Source of the DNA: Izhakiella capsodis
GTDB lineage: Bacteria; Pseudomonadota; Gammaproteobacteria; Enterobacterales; Enterobacteriaceae
Length of the DNA: 64,000 nt
Assembly (NCBI RefSeq): GCF_900115045.1
Contig: NZ_FOVC01000007.1
Location: 113,001-177,000 of the forward strand
Direction: 5' to 3'
Shown here: one piece after another, positions 7,856 through 17,572 of the stretch
Layout: every line of letters starts with the position of its first letter
Position numbering within the stretch: the stretch's first letter is position 1
Made by a program: the position numbers and the translations under genes
Notes under the pieces: model-generated
What the model was told of the DNA's origin: nothing
Database searches by the model: none
The model's input: only the letters and a program-made list of their open reading frames with translations

Positions 7856-8332
7856 TCATTTCGGATAGTCAATGGCAACCACGTACCACTTTTTTACGCC
7901 TTCAGGCGTGGTAACATCAACTTCGTCATCCACCTGTTTCTTCAGTAACGCTCTGGCCATTGGTGAATCAATGGAAATGTAGTCTTTATTCTCACCGTAG
8001 ATCTCTTCCGGTCCGGCAATCCGGAAACGCCGGCTGACACCGCTGTCATTTTCGATGGTTACCCAGGCACCAAAGAAGACGCGTCCTTCCTGCTGTGGGG
8101 CATAATCGACGACCTGAAGTGCGGGCATCAGTTTGCGCAGAAAATACACCCTACGATCGATCTGGCGTAACAGCCTTTTATTGTAGGTATAGTCCGCGTT
8201 TTCTGAGCGATCGCCCAGGCTGGCTGCCCATGAAACAATTTTTGTTATTTCAGGACGCTTTACACGCCACAGATAATCATGTTCTTCCTGCAATTTATTA
8301 AAACCTTCGCGGGTGATGATTTTCGTCGGCAT
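7856..8332 (-). CDS. greB: Transcription elongation factor GreB
   Basis: GreB enters the RNA polymerase secondary channel and stimulates cleavage of backtracked RNA. The start at 8332 (MPTKIITREGFNKL) gives 158 residues, the length of E. coli GreB; a longer frame upstream has no family support. The N-terminal coiled-coil carries LGDRSENADY at its tip, with the acidic Asp and Glu needed for cleavage, and the C-terminal FKBP-like domain contains FFGAWVTIEN and DYISIDSPMARALL. Gene is divergent from ompR as in E. coli. Its usual downstream neighbour tex is displaced by the hdc module. Confidence 0.96.
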   Translation of the reverse strand: MPTKIITREGFNKLQEEHDYLWRVKRPEITKIVSWAASLGDRSENADYTYNKRLLRQIDRRVYFLRKLMPALQVVDYAPQQEGRVFFGAWVTIENDSGVSRRFRIAGPEEIYGENKDYISIDSPMARALLKKQVDDEVDVTTPEGVKKWYVVAIDYPK

Positions 8333-8750
8333 AGCAAGTGTTTCCATTAAAATTGTCACCAAAGACAGGGAATGAATGCAGTCAACGCAGTTTGATGTAT
8401 GCTTCGATAAGCGTGCAAGCGCATATCTTAGCGTTCCCGGCAGTAACATGACAGCGGGCTTTTTCTATCAGAATGCCGGGTGTTTATCCTGCGTATTGAA
8501 AAAAGCTTTGTGTAACATGACGGAACGGCTGTACACCGAAAACGGGTTGATTCCTGACAATACATCGTTATTGCTTCAGATAGTTCTTACGCTGTGAAAG
8601 TGCCTCTTTTCCCACAAAGTATAAAGATAAGCTGCTGTTTAATATGCTTTGTAACAATTTTGGCTAGAATATAAACTATTATGAATTGTCACAAGCGCTG
8701 GAGTTTTTGAGAATACAGGTTCAGGCAATTGCGCCTTTGGGAGTGTTTAA
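8333..8750. promoter_or_regulatory. greB/ompR divergent promoter region
   Basis: About 420 bp with no convincing gene. It must hold both promoters. Just before ompR, the stretch around 8720-8745 (CAGGCAATTGCGCCTTTGGG) is nearly identical to the E. coli ompR leader as I remember it, and GGGAG is the ribosome site. An AT-rich patch at 8645-8685 (TTGTAA ... TATAAA) is a candidate ompR promoter. Confidence 0.5.
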
Positions 8751-9470
8751 ATGCAAGAGAACTACAAAATTCTGGTTGTTGACGACGACATGCGTTTGCG
8801 CGCACTGCTTGAACGTTATCTGACCGAACAAGGTTTCCAGGTTCGTAGCGTGGCGAATGCCGAACAGATGGATCGTCTGTTGACGCGCGAATCTTTTCAC
8901 TTGATGGTGCTTGATCTGATGTTACCAGGGGAAGACGGTCTTTCAATTTGCCGTCGCCTACGTAGTCAGAGCAACCCGATGCCCATTATTATGGTCACGG
9001 CAAAAGGGGAAGAGGTCGATCGTATCGTCGGGCTGGAAATTGGCGCGGATGATTACATTCCAAAACCTTTTAATCCGCGTGAGCTGTTAGCGCGAATTCG
9101 CGCTGTATTGCGACGCCAGGCTAACGAGCTGCCGGGTGCGCCTTCTCAGGAAGAAGCGGTAATTGCCTTTGGTAAATTTAAACTTAACCTCGGCACCCGC
9201 GAAATGTTTCGTGAAGATGAGCCTATGCCGCTCACCAGCGGTGAATTTGCCGTACTCAAGGCGCTGGTCAGCCATCCTCGTGAACCGCTTTCCCGCGACA
9301 AGCTGATGAATCTTGCCCGCGGCCGTGAATACAGCGCGATGGAGCGTTCTATCGACGTGCAGATTTCGCGTCTGCGTCGTATGGTCGAAGAAGATCCGGC
9401 CCATCCGCGTTATATTCAGACCGTATGGGGGTTAGGCTACGTTTTCGTGCCAGATGGCAGTAAAGCATGA
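8751..9470 (+). CDS. ompR: Osmolarity response regulator OmpR
   Basis: Two-component response regulator of 239 residues, the E. coli length. The N-terminal receiver has the acidic pocket VDDD (11-13) and phospho-acceptor Asp55 in VLDLMLPGEDG; the C-terminal winged helix ends YIQTVWGLGYVFVPDGSKA. Phosphorylated by EnvZ, it controls porin genes (ompF/ompC type) and other envelope functions. It overlaps envZ by 4 bp (ATGA), typical of translational coupling. Confidence 0.99.
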   Translation: MQENYKILVVDDDMRLRALLERYLTEQGFQVRSVANAEQMDRLLTRESFHLMVLDLMLPGEDGLSICRRLRSQSNPMPIIMVTAKGEEVDRIVGLEIGADDYIPKPFNPRELLARIRAVLRRQANELPGAPSQEEAVIAFGKFKLNLGTREMFREDEPMPLTSGEFAVLKALVSHPREPLSRDKLMNLARGREYSAMERSIDVQISRLRRMVEEDPAHPRYIQTVWGLGYVFVPDGSKA

Positions 9471-10837
9471 GGCGACTGCGCTTCTCGCCACGCAGTTCGT
9501 TTGCCCGTACGCTGCTGTTAATCGTTACCTTGCTGTTTGTCAGCCTGGTAACGACTTATCTGGTCGTGCTTAACTTTGCCATCCTTCCAAGCCTGCAACA
9601 GTTTAATAAGGTGCTGGCTTACGAAGTTCGTATGTTAATGACCGATCGGTTGCAGCTTGAAGATGGGACGCAGCTGGTCGTTCCTCCGGCTTTTCGTCGT
9701 GAGATATACCGCGAGCTGGGCATTTCCCTGTACACCAATGCGGCAGCTGAGGAGAGCGGTTTACGCTGGGCGCAGCATTACGATTTTCTTAGCCAGCAAA
9801 TGGCGCGTCAGCTGGGTGGTCCAACAGATGTACGGGTTGAGGTCAATAAGAACTCGCCGGTGGTCTGGCTGAAAACCTGGCTACAGCCTGATATCTGGGT
9901 GCGCGTTCCGTTAACAGAAATTCACCAGGGTGATTTTTCACCGCTATTTCGCTATACCCTGGCGATTATGCTGTTGGCGATTGGCGGTGCCTGGCTTTTT
10001 GTTCGTATTCAGAACCGGCCGCTGGTGGATCTGGAACATGCTGCTTTGCAGGTTGGGAAAGGTATTATTCCGCCGCCATTGCGGGAATACGGTGCATCAG
10101 AGGTTCGATCGGTCACACGCGCTTTTAATCAGATGGCCGCGGGCGTTAAGCAGTTAGCTGACGACCGTACATTACTGATGGCTGGCGTTAGCCATGATCT
10201 GCGTACGCCATTGACGCGTATTCGTCTGGCGACTGAAATGATGAGCGAAGATGATGGCTATCTGGCTGAATCTATTAACAAAGATATCGAGGAATGTAAT
10301 GCCATTATCGAGCAGTTCATCGAGTATTTGCGTACTGGTCAGGAAATACAAACGGAAAGATCGGACCTGAACAGCGTTCTGGGTGAAGTGGTGGCGGCTG
10401 AAAGCGGCTATGAACGTGAGATTGATAACGGTATTCAGGAGGGTGAGCTGGTGCTGGATATTAATCCGTTGTCGATCAAACGCGCGGTGGCAAATCTGGT
10501 CGTCAATGCCGCTCGCTACGGTAACGGCTGGATAAAAGTCAGTTCTGGCTCGGAGTTGCAGCGAGCCTGGTTCCAGGTTGAAGATGATGGCCCAGGGATA
10601 GAACCCGATCAGCTTACACACTTGTTCCAGCCTTTTGTGCGCGGCGATAGCGCGCGTAGCACCAGTGGAACCGGTTTGGGGCTGGCGATCGTGCAGCGTA
10701 TTATTGATGCCCATCATGGGGAGCTGGAGGTAGGTACCAGCGATCACGGTGGTTTACGTATTCGCGCCTGGCTACCTCTGCCAGACGTGCGCGCTTCTGG
10801 AACGATGGCACTGCTGGCAGATAAAACCGTCAAATAA
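9467..10837 (+). CDS. envZ: Osmosensor histidine kinase EnvZ
   Basis: Inner-membrane kinase/phosphatase of OmpR, 456 residues. First membrane segment about 16-46, periplasmic domain to about 160, second segment about 162-180, HAMP, then the H-box with His243 in GVSHDLRTPLTR, and the ATP-binding domain with NLVVNAARYG (N-box), EDDGPGI (G1) and GTGLGLAI (G2). Complete. An intrinsic terminator follows within 25 bp. Confidence 0.98.
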   Translation: MRRLRFSPRSSFARTLLLIVTLLFVSLVTTYLVVLNFAILPSLQQFNKVLAYEVRMLMTDRLQLEDGTQLVVPPAFRREIYRELGISLYTNAAAEESGLRWAQHYDFLSQQMARQLGGPTDVRVEVNKNSPVVWLKTWLQPDIWVRVPLTEIHQGDFSPLFRYTLAIMLLAIGGAWLFVRIQNRPLVDLEHAALQVGKGIIPPPLREYGASEVRSVTRAFNQMAAGVKQLADDRTLLMAGVSHDLRTPLTRIRLATEMMSEDDGYLAESINKDIEECNAIIEQFIEYLRTGQEIQTERSDLNSVLGEVVAAESGYEREIDNGIQEGELVLDINPLSIKRAVANLVVNAARYGNGWIKVSSGSELQRAWFQVEDDGPGIEPDQLTHLFQPFVRGDSARSTSGTGLGLAIVQRIIDAHHGELEVGTSDHGGLRIRAWLPLPDVRASGTMALLADKTVK

Positions 10838-10839
10838 GC

Positions 10840-10863
10840 AAGGGAGCGAGAGTTCCCTTTTTT
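10840..10863 (+). terminator. envZ intrinsic terminator
   Basis: AAGGGA / TCCCTT stem, about 8-nt loop, followed by a run of six T (10858-10863). It lies right behind the envZ stop and so ends the ompR-envZ operon. Confidence 0.75.
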
Positions 10864-10871
10864 ATCAATCT

Positions 10872-10902
10872 CAGACTACCGCCAATTGAGGTAGTCTGTT
10901 TT
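10872..10902. terminator. Second hairpin between envZ and pckA
   Basis: A perfect 9-bp stem CAGACTACC / GGTAGTCTG with a 9-nt loop, followed by TTTT on the plus strand. It lies between the convergent genes envZ and pckA and may serve either direction, better for the plus strand. Confidence 0.6.
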
Positions 10903-10918
10903 AGCGAAAAATCTTTAT

Positions 10919-12538
10919 TTACAGCTGCGGGCCGGCGGCGATCAGCGTCGCCCCTGCTGCGGTATCGGTGTATTTCTCAAAGTTAGCTATAAAACGCTGA
11001 GCAAGCTGCCGTGCGTGCTGATCCCACATTTCTGACGATGGCCAGCTGGTCCGGGGATCAAGTCGGGCGCTGTCAACCCCGGTTAGCCCTAGCGGGATCG
11101 CCAGGTTGAAAACCGGCAGCGTTTGCATCGCCACATCCTGCAATTCATCGTTGAGAATGGCATTAATAATTGTTCGGGTTTCTTTTATTGAAATGCGTTT
11201 GCCTGAGCCATTCCAACCGGTATTGACCAACCATGCCTCAGCCCCTGCCGCTTGCATACGTTTGACCAGAACCTCAGAATATTGGGTTGGATGTAAAGTT
11301 AAAAAAGCCGCGCCAAAACAGGCGGAAAATGTTGGCGTTGGCTCGGTGATACCGCGCTCGGTTCCCGCCAGTTTAGCGGTAAATCCGGAGAGAAAGTGGT
11401 ATTGCGTCTGGTCAGGCGTTAAACGTGCTACTGGGGGCAGTATGCCGAAAGCATCTGCGGTAAGGAAAATGACTTTGCGCGCGTGGCCTGCTTTTGACAC
11501 CGGCTTAACGATATTTTCAATATGATGAAGCGGGTAGGAAACACGGGTGTTTTCTGTTTTACTGCCGTCGGCATAATCGACACCGCCATCAGCATGTACG
11601 ACAACATTTTCCAGTAAGGCATCGCGGCGAATAGCCTGATATATCTCCGGCTCGGCGCTGGCCGAAAGATTAATCGTTTTTGCGTAGCAGCCGCCTTCAA
11701 AGTTGAAAACGCCATCATCATCCCAGCCATGTTCGTCATCGCCGATAAGCTGGCGTGCAGGGTCGGTAGACAGCGTGGTTTTTCCGGTACCGGAAAGGCC
11801 GAAGAATATCGCCACATCTCCTTTTTTTCCGACGTTGGCTGAGCAGTGCATAGAGGCTACACCGCGTAGCGGTAGCAGGTAGTTCATTATGGTGAACAAC
11901 CCTTTTTTCATTTCTCCGCCGTACCATGTCCCGCCAATCAGCTGGACTTTTTCCGTCAGGTTAAAGGCGACAAAGTTTTCCGAATGGAGACCTTCCTGCT
12001 GCCAGTCAGGGTTGGTGCATTTGGCACCATTCATAACGATGAAGTCAGGTGTGAATTCAGCCAGTGCGCTATCGTCAGGACGGATAAACATATTTTTAAC
12101 GAAGTGGGCTTGCCAGGCGACTTCTGTAATAAACCTTACACTAAGACGAGTATCAGGATTGGCTCCACACCAGGCATCTATAACGAACAGGCGTTTGCCG
12201 GATAGCTGATGAGTCACGCATGATTTCAGCCGTTCCCAGGTTTGTTGGGAAATCGGCTGATTATCGTTTTTACCGTTGCCCTGATCGTTCCACCACAAGG
12301 TGTCACACGTTGTATCGTCACGCACAATGTACTTATCTTTCGGCGATCTTCCGGTAAAAATGCCAGTATTAACGGCAACTGCACCAGATTGAGTGACAAT
12401 CCCTCGTTCAAAACCCTGAAGATCTGAACGCGTTTCTTCTGCGAATAATGTGTCGTAATCAGGATTGTGGACGATGTCGGTTACCTCAGTAATGCCATAC
12501 TGAACAAGATCCTGAGGGATCAGGCCGTAACTGCGCAT
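10919..12538 (-). CDS. pckA: Phosphoenolpyruvate carboxykinase (ATP)
   Basis: Converts oxaloacetate and ATP to phosphoenolpyruvate, ADP and CO2, the entry step of gluconeogenesis. 539 residues (E. coli 540). Landmarks: GIFTGRSPKDKYIV, the substrate loop FVKNMFIRP, GGTWYGGEMKKG with the metal-binding Lys, the kinase-1a P-loop FGLSGTGKTTLS, the metal site IGDDEHGWDDDG, and the C-terminal AGATLIAAGPQL, like E. coli. Stands alone; convergent with envZ. Confidence 0.98.
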   Translation of the reverse strand: MRSYGLIPQDLVQYGITEVTDIVHNPDYDTLFAEETRSDLQGFERGIVTQSGAVAVNTGIFTGRSPKDKYIVRDDTTCDTLWWNDQGNGKNDNQPISQQTWERLKSCVTHQLSGKRLFVIDAWCGANPDTRLSVRFITEVAWQAHFVKNMFIRPDDSALAEFTPDFIVMNGAKCTNPDWQQEGLHSENFVAFNLTEKVQLIGGTWYGGEMKKGLFTIMNYLLPLRGVASMHCSANVGKKGDVAIFFGLSGTGKTTLSTDPARQLIGDDEHGWDDDGVFNFEGGCYAKTINLSASAEPEIYQAIRRDALLENVVVHADGGVDYADGSKTENTRVSYPLHHIENIVKPVSKAGHARKVIFLTADAFGILPPVARLTPDQTQYHFLSGFTAKLAGTERGITEPTPTFSACFGAAFLTLHPTQYSEVLVKRMQAAGAEAWLVNTGWNGSGKRISIKETRTIINAILNDELQDVAMQTLPVFNLAIPLGLTGVDSARLDPRTSWPSSEMWDQHARQLAQRFIANFEKYTDTAAGATLIAAGPQL

Positions 12539-12757
12539 ATGACTGCTCCTTTTTGATGACGAGATAATTCAGTCAGAACTCACAAATGAATGAGTACTGT
12601 GTTCGCGCGAAGTTTACACCTGGCAGCCTGTAGCCAAAGTATACGGAGGTAGAAAATGAGAGGTCATGCAGAAGTTATTGCTGAAATAAGCTGAAGATAA
12701 AATATTCCTATAATTAGCATGTTAAAAAAGAAAGCTTAATAATGAATGCTAATGAAA

Positions 12758-12792
12758 TTTTACGTTCAGCCTGCTTCAGCCAGAACGTAAAA
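12758..12792. repeat. Inverted repeat TTTTACGTTC / GAACGTAAAA
   Basis: A perfect 10-bp inverted repeat with a 15-nt spacer, in the pckA upstream region and adjoining the hslO terminator. It could be a secondary terminator stem for leftward transcription of hslO or a protein-binding site. Confidence 0.4.
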
Positions 12793-12811
12793 AGGGGGCA
12801 TCGCGCCCCCT
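12789..12811 (-). terminator. hslO intrinsic terminator
   Basis: On the minus strand a GC-rich stem AGGGGGC / GCCCCCT with a 5-nt loop is followed by a T-run. It sits 25 bp behind the hslO stop codon. Confidence 0.8.
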
Positions 12812-12836
12812 GATTGAATGCGGCAACAGCAAACCG

Positions 12837-13718
12837 TTAATGTATGCACTCACTGCTGTTACCTGCATTATCATTACGCAGGGCCGCGATATCTACCACA
12901 TCGTAAATATAGTGGCTGCCGCAATAATCGCAGTGCATGTCGATGTGGCCATCTTCCTGCAAAAGCTGGTCAATTTCGTCCGCCGGCAGCGTGTTTAACA
13001 CCTCTGCACAGCGCTGGCGTGAGCATGAGCAGTGAAAACTGATGGGCTGTGGATCGTAAACGGTAACCTCTTCCTGGTTATAGAGCCGCCAGAGTACGTC
13101 ACGGGCGGGCAGGCCAAGAAGCTCCTCAGTTTTCAACGTGGAGGTGAGGGTCGCCAGATGATCAAAGTCATTGCTGTCAGCATTTTGCGCAGGCAAAACC
13201 TGCAATAATATCCCCCCCGCGCCACTATTTTCGATGTCACAGCGCGTGTGAATATACAGGCGGGTCGGCAGCTGTTCCGATCGCATGAAATAATCTTCCA
13301 GGCAGGCAGCCAGCGTGTCGCCTTCGAGACCGACGACGCCCTGATAACGTTCACCCTGTGAAGGCGTAATCGTGATCACCAGGTAGCCTTTACCCACCAT
13401 CTGTTTGAGGCTACTGCCTGGCTCAATTTTACCCTGCATCCGCGCCACGCCGCGCATTTGCTGATTATTCGTGCCATTGATAACCGCAAGCGCCAGCGGG
13501 CCGTCACCCTGTAACTGAACGGTTATGTCGCCATCGAATTTAAGCGTTGCGGTCAGCAGGCTGGTGGCGACCAGCAGCTCAGCCAGCAGTTTTTGTACGG
13601 GCTGAGGATAATCATGATCTTTGATTATTTCACGCCAGGTTTCACTTACCGTTACCAGCTCGCCGCGTACGGCATAGTTTTCGAAAAGGTAACGATGTAT
13701 CTGATCGGAGTGCGACAT
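12837..13718 (-). CDS. hslO: Redox-regulated chaperone Hsp33
   Basis: Holdase activated by oxidation and unfolding, protecting proteins during oxidative heat stress. 293 residues. The C-terminal redox switch is intact: CSCSRQRC supplies the CxC pair and HCDYCGSHY the CxxC pair that together bind zinc when reduced. The N-terminal core has the usual DQIHRYLFENYAVRGELV start. Gene order hslR-hslO as in E. coli, but without yrfG upstream. Confidence 0.98.
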   Translation of the reverse strand: MSHSDQIHRYLFENYAVRGELVTVSETWREIIKDHDYPQPVQKLLAELLVATSLLTATLKFDGDITVQLQGDGPLALAVINGTNNQQMRGVARMQGKIEPGSSLKQMVGKGYLVITITPSQGERYQGVVGLEGDTLAACLEDYFMRSEQLPTRLYIHTRCDIENSGAGGILLQVLPAQNADSNDFDHLATLTSTLKTEELLGLPARDVLWRLYNQEEVTVYDPQPISFHCSCSRQRCAEVLNTLPADEIDQLLQEDGHIDMHCDYCGSHYIYDVVDIAALRNDNAGNSSECIH

Positions 13719-13855
13719 AATGTTCTCTCATGTTGTGCGATCGACTCGTGCGTTTGTGATTGCTGACCTCTGCGAGGCCTGAGAAAATTTCTCTCTCAAC
13801 GGACGGACGCTACTGGCCTTAAGCGCTGCATGTCGGTAACGGCAGCCAAAGTGGG

Positions 13856-14257
13856 TTATTCTTTACCAAAATTTTTAAATCTGAGCAGATCCCGTCGTTC
13901 TTTTTTATCCGGTCGTCGGTCCGGATGTGGCATGGTGAGCACGTTCATTTTTCGCGCTAATGCCAGTTTTTCTCGCTTATCAATGCTTTGAGCCGTTTCA
14001 CGATACAGAAGCTGAGCCTCGTTGGCCGGACGGCGCTGATTGCTGAGACCGCATACCATCACCGTTCGTTGATCATTTCCCTGACGTAGCGTCAGCTCGG
14101 CGTTGAGTTCGACCAGCTTGCCGGGCTTACAGCGCTGGCCATTATAGTGAACCTTCCCGCCATCAATCATTTCGCGGGCAATGGCGCGACTTTTATAAAA
14201 TCTTGCGGCCCAAAGCCATTTATCAAGTCGTACATCGCCGCCTGGATCGTCTTTCAT
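13856..14257 (-). CDS. hslR: Heat-shock protein Hsp15, ribosome-recycling factor
   Basis: Small S4-fold RNA-binding protein of 133 residues (same as E. coli). It binds 50S subunits that still carry peptidyl-tRNA and helps free them after heat stress. The S4 motif is the N-terminal VRLDKWLWAARFYKSRAIA with GGKVHYNGQRCKPG; the basic tail MPHPDRRPDKKERRDLLRF is conserved. Likely transcribed with hslO. Confidence 0.97.
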   Translation of the reverse strand: MKDDPGGDVRLDKWLWAARFYKSRAIAREMIDGGKVHYNGQRCKPGKLVELNAELTLRQGNDQRTVMVCGLSNQRRPANEAQLLYRETAQSIDKREKLALARKMNVLTMPHPDRRPDKKERRDLLRFKNFGKE

Positions 14258-14449
14258 AATCTGTTCCTGCGTTCACTGGCTAATCAGACTCCGCTGCTGA
14301 GATCCGTGGTCAGCACAGACGCTTGATAGGGTGATGGGCTATTAGTGTGAGGGTTAAAAATCAGATATCAAGGCCGCACAACGGAGAGTTTGTATTAAAG
14401 CGGATGAAATCGCCTGCCATATTTTTATCTAATCCTCAGAACGGTGCGC

Positions 14450-16573
14450 TTATGGGCTTCTGGATGCTCTACGGGAGTTCATGCAGCTTTCATAATATTG
14501 CTGAATTTTCTGCATTCGAACGCGGTTACGCTGAATCCGATGCAGTGCTAAAAGGCTGTTTATAAGCAAAGTTAGCAGCAGAATACCGAGCAGCAGGCTG
14601 GTGCTAAGGTAGCGCCAGAGCATAATGCTATCCGGCTCATTGTGCAGGGCGATATGTTGTGTACCGTTAGCATCGACACTGATACTGGTAATAACACCGG
14701 TGGCAGAAAAGGGCGTATGGAGTAACATCCCGGCAAGACGCTGCAGCTCCGGCCACTGTTCCGACGCGTTGTAGTCAAATAAATGAACCGCAGGCGCTGG
14801 CTGGCTTACCAGCGGATAGCCCTCATCACTGATGATAAAAAAACCGCCGGGGGGCGGGCTGTTGAGCGCATCAACTGCCCGGCGTGTTTCACGGTAAAAG
14901 AATGAATCGGTGGCGGTTTTGACCATGTTCTCCAGTGCTTCGGCACTGACCGGACGTAGTAAAACGTTGATGCCGTTGAGCGCGCCGGAATCAGCCTGAC
15001 GCACCAGAAAACGCCAGTCTTTAGCATTTCCCAGATTTACCAACGCATTCTTTAGCCGAACGCAATCCTGCGGCTGGCTACAAAGCGCTTGTGTTTTCAA
15101 CACGATATTGGAAAAGTTATCCAGTAAAATCATGCCGGATTTTTGAATAGCGCTTGCCAGCTGTGGGTTCAGTTTGGGGTCCGCTGGCGTTTGCGGATGT
15201 AGCTGTTGGTTAATGCTATTCAGCAGTGCGTTGGCTTTATCTATGATGTCGGACTGCGGTAAGGCTAGCGGCGCAGCGGTGTTCCAGTAAATTGATGAGC
15301 AATCAAAAGGCATAAAGGCATAGTGACGATTTCCCTGATAGGCCCTGGGAATCGAACACATGCCATAACCGCTGATATGCAGCAGGTCGCCGACGTGCAG
15401 CGCGGTGTTTTCTAGCTGCGCAACGCTGTTTACCTGAATACTTTCCGTATCTTTAGCCCATGCCAGGCTGAGCTTGAGTGGCATGCTCAGGGGGGCCAGA
15501 GTAATCAGCAATATCAGCACCATGAGCGAACCTGTCGCCAGTACCACGTTTTTACGCCAGCGCTGGACGGGAAAATTCCGCACCTCGTCGTGCAAAGAGA
15601 GAAAGTCTCCCTGGCGTACTACATGACGGTTGAGATAGATTTCAACGTCGGTGGTCTGGCCCAGATCGTTAGCAACGTAGGGCTGCCAGTGGGGAGGATA
15701 GATAAGATCAACGCTTCCCAGTGAGAGATTACTCATCTGATTCTGGTAGGCTTCGCTGAATAATCCCCACCGCTTCAACCTGCCGCGCAGGCAGTGGATG
15801 TCCCGTAGTGATTTCTCACCTGATGAACGATAATAAAACCAGGCGCTGACAGCGATAATCACAACCCCGGCGGCAATCAGCCACGGCATAAACAGCAGTG
15901 GGCTTATCAGGCTGATAAAAAATAGCAACAGGGCGGAGCAAAGGGCGAATGCTTCACGCGTGCCGTCAGAGCGGCTTAATACATGCTCGGGTAGGGTCTC
16001 TTTGCGTATCCGGATTAACTCGATATTTTCAAACTCTTCCTGACGTATAGAAGCATTGCGTCCTGATGGCGGTAACGACGGCGGTTGTGTCGCGTTGTTA
16101 TCATTGGTCAGCGTATGACCATTTAACAGGATAATGAGCGGAACAGGATAGGTATCCACCAGCTCAACGTAGTTTTCATCCGCAATATATTGTTCCCACT
16201 GCGGGGGCAAATGAACTTCAACTTCATCCAGATAGTAGCGCCACTTTTCCGGCGTGTCAGTTGACAGCCCGTAGCGGGTGATAGCTCTGGTAAGAGGATA
16301 AACGTTGTGATTTTGCGAGGTTAGCGTCAGCTTATCTTCAATTGAACGACTATAGCCGCTGGGGAAAATACTGTCATGACGGTATTTTTCGAGGGAATCT
16401 ATGTAGCGCTGTATAGCCTGCTGTTCATCAAAGGTAAGCTGGCGATGAGAGGGCTGAGGAAACAGTCTGGAAGGTCTATGTTTTGGTTGATAGCGTGCCT
16501 TAAACCAGAAATAACTCGCCACCAGTAGAGAGCCGATAAGCACAAGCAATACTATAAAAGCTATTGTATTCAT
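14450..16573 (-). CDS. igaA: IgaA (YrfF/UmoB), Rcs phosphorelay attenuator
   Basis: Inner-membrane protein that keeps the Rcs envelope-stress phosphorelay quiet by contact with RcsD; usually essential when Rcs is intact. The start at 16573 (MNTIAFIVLLVL, with GAGGG upstream) gives 707 residues against 711 in E. coli. Visible: N-terminal membrane anchor, RYGLSTDTPEKWRYYLDEVEVHLPP, two central membrane segments, the periplasmic region with MCSIPR and FDCSSIYW, and a last membrane segment near the C-terminus. In E. coli yrfG lies between igaA and hslR; it is absent here (only about 190 bp). Confidence 0.96.
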   Translation of the reverse strand: MNTIAFIVLLVLIGSLLVASYFWFKARYQPKHRPSRLFPQPSHRQLTFDEQQAIQRYIDSLEKYRHDSIFPSGYSRSIEDKLTLTSQNHNVYPLTRAITRYGLSTDTPEKWRYYLDEVEVHLPPQWEQYIADENYVELVDTYPVPLIILLNGHTLTNDNNATQPPSLPPSGRNASIRQEEFENIELIRIRKETLPEHVLSRSDGTREAFALCSALLLFFISLISPLLFMPWLIAAGVVIIAVSAWFYYRSSGEKSLRDIHCLRGRLKRWGLFSEAYQNQMSNLSLGSVDLIYPPHWQPYVANDLGQTTDVEIYLNRHVVRQGDFLSLHDEVRNFPVQRWRKNVVLATGSLMVLILLITLAPLSMPLKLSLAWAKDTESIQVNSVAQLENTALHVGDLLHISGYGMCSIPRAYQGNRHYAFMPFDCSSIYWNTAAPLALPQSDIIDKANALLNSINQQLHPQTPADPKLNPQLASAIQKSGMILLDNFSNIVLKTQALCSQPQDCVRLKNALVNLGNAKDWRFLVRQADSGALNGINVLLRPVSAEALENMVKTATDSFFYRETRRAVDALNSPPPGGFFIISDEGYPLVSQPAPAVHLFDYNASEQWPELQRLAGMLLHTPFSATGVITSISVDANGTQHIALHNEPDSIMLWRYLSTSLLLGILLLTLLINSLLALHRIQRNRVRMQKIQQYYESCMNSRRASRSP

Positions 16574-16963
16574 GCTTCCCTCATTGTGATAAATAGCTCC
16601 CAAGGAGTAAATCAAATGTCATGATTATTATTCACTACACACAATCAGGCCGTATAGATTCAGGTTTGGCATATTGAAATAAGCCCAGAATCAAGCGATT
16701 AGCGTTACCAGATAATAGTGCCTTAAATAATCTTATCAACCATATAGATTGATAGGTATCGGTGTAATCCTATTTTGTTGCATTTGTGTTGATATCGAAA
16801 TTTAAATTTGACTAAAGGCAGATTAATCGCAGCAAATAAAGTCAAAATATCGCCACTTTATATTGGCTTCCAGCAACGACTGCCGCACAATGCCGGGACA
16901 GGCGATCTGGATGATGTTGTCATATGCATTGATTTAACCCTATTGGCACGATCAGAGGTCATG
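16574..16963. promoter_or_regulatory. igaA/nudE divergent gap
   Basis: About 390 bp between the divergent starts of igaA and nudE; AT-rich near 16620-16810. It should hold both promoters. A frame reaching upstream of nudE to 16808 has no family support. No other feature seen. Confidence 0.5.
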
Positions 16964-17530
16964 ATGAGCAAGGAACGACTAAAACCCACTATTCATCGCG
17001 TTGAAACCGTTGCGCAGTCGAGCCTTTTTACTATTGAATCGGTGGATCTTGAGTTTAGTAACGGGGTAAAACGGGTTTATGAGCGCATGCATCCTTCAGG
17101 ACGGGAAGCCGTGATGATTGTGCCTATAGTCGATGATTGCCTCATTCTTATTGAAGAGTACGCCGTCGCGCTGGAAGCTTATGAACTGGGATTTCCCAAA
17201 GGGCTGATTGATCCCGGTGAGACGGTGTTTGAAGCGGCCAATCGTGAGTTAAAAGAGGAAGCTGGTTTTGGCGCTGAACGATTGCAGGTGCTCAGTCAGC
17301 TGACAATGGCGCCATCCTATTTCTCCAGCAAAATGAATATAGTGGTTGCCGATGGGCTTTATCCGGAGAAGCTTGAGGGGGATGAACCTGAACCGCTGAC
17401 TCTGCGTCGCTGGCCGCTGGCAAACCTGATGGCCTTAATAGAAGAGCCAGACTTTCGCGAAGCGCGTAACGTCAGTGCGCTGTTTCTGATACGCGAATGG
17501 TTAGTGAAACAGGGACGTTTAAGTTATTAA
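16964..17530 (+). CDS. nudE: ADP-compounds Nudix hydrolase NudE
   Basis: Hydrolyses ADP-ribose, Ap3A and NADH-type substrates. The start at 16964 (MSKERLKPTIHRVETVAQS), just behind AGAGGT, gives 188 residues and aligns with E. coli NudE (186). The Nudix box is intact: GLIDPGETVFEAANRELKEE with GFG following. Divergent from igaA, convergent with mrcA. Confidence 0.97.
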   Translation: MSKERLKPTIHRVETVAQSSLFTIESVDLEFSNGVKRVYERMHPSGREAVMIVPIVDDCLILIEEYAVALEAYELGFPKGLIDPGETVFEAANRELKEEAGFGAERLQVLSQLTMAPSYFSSKMNIVVADGLYPEKLEGDEPEPLTLRRWPLANLMALIEEPDFREARNVSALFLIREWLVKQGRLSY

Positions 17531-17538
17531 TTGGTAAT

Positions 17539-17563
17539 AAAAAAACGCCGGTTAAGACCGGCG
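17539..17563 (-). terminator. mrcA intrinsic terminator
   Basis: On the minus strand the 7-bp stem CGCCGGT / ACCGGCG with a 4-nt loop is followed by a run of seven T. It lies between the convergent mrcA and nudE stops. Confidence 0.85.
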
Positions 17564-17572
17564 CTGTCGAAA

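Noticed and set aside
8376..8597. 73-residue plus-strand frame in the greB-ompR gap
   Set aside because: It overlaps the greB start region, has no ribosome site and resembles no family; the gap is a promoter region in relatives.
14347..14565. Plus-strand frame between hslR and igaA as a possible yrfG remnant
   Set aside because: It overlaps the 3' end of igaA, is on the opposite strand and has no HAD-phosphatase motif.
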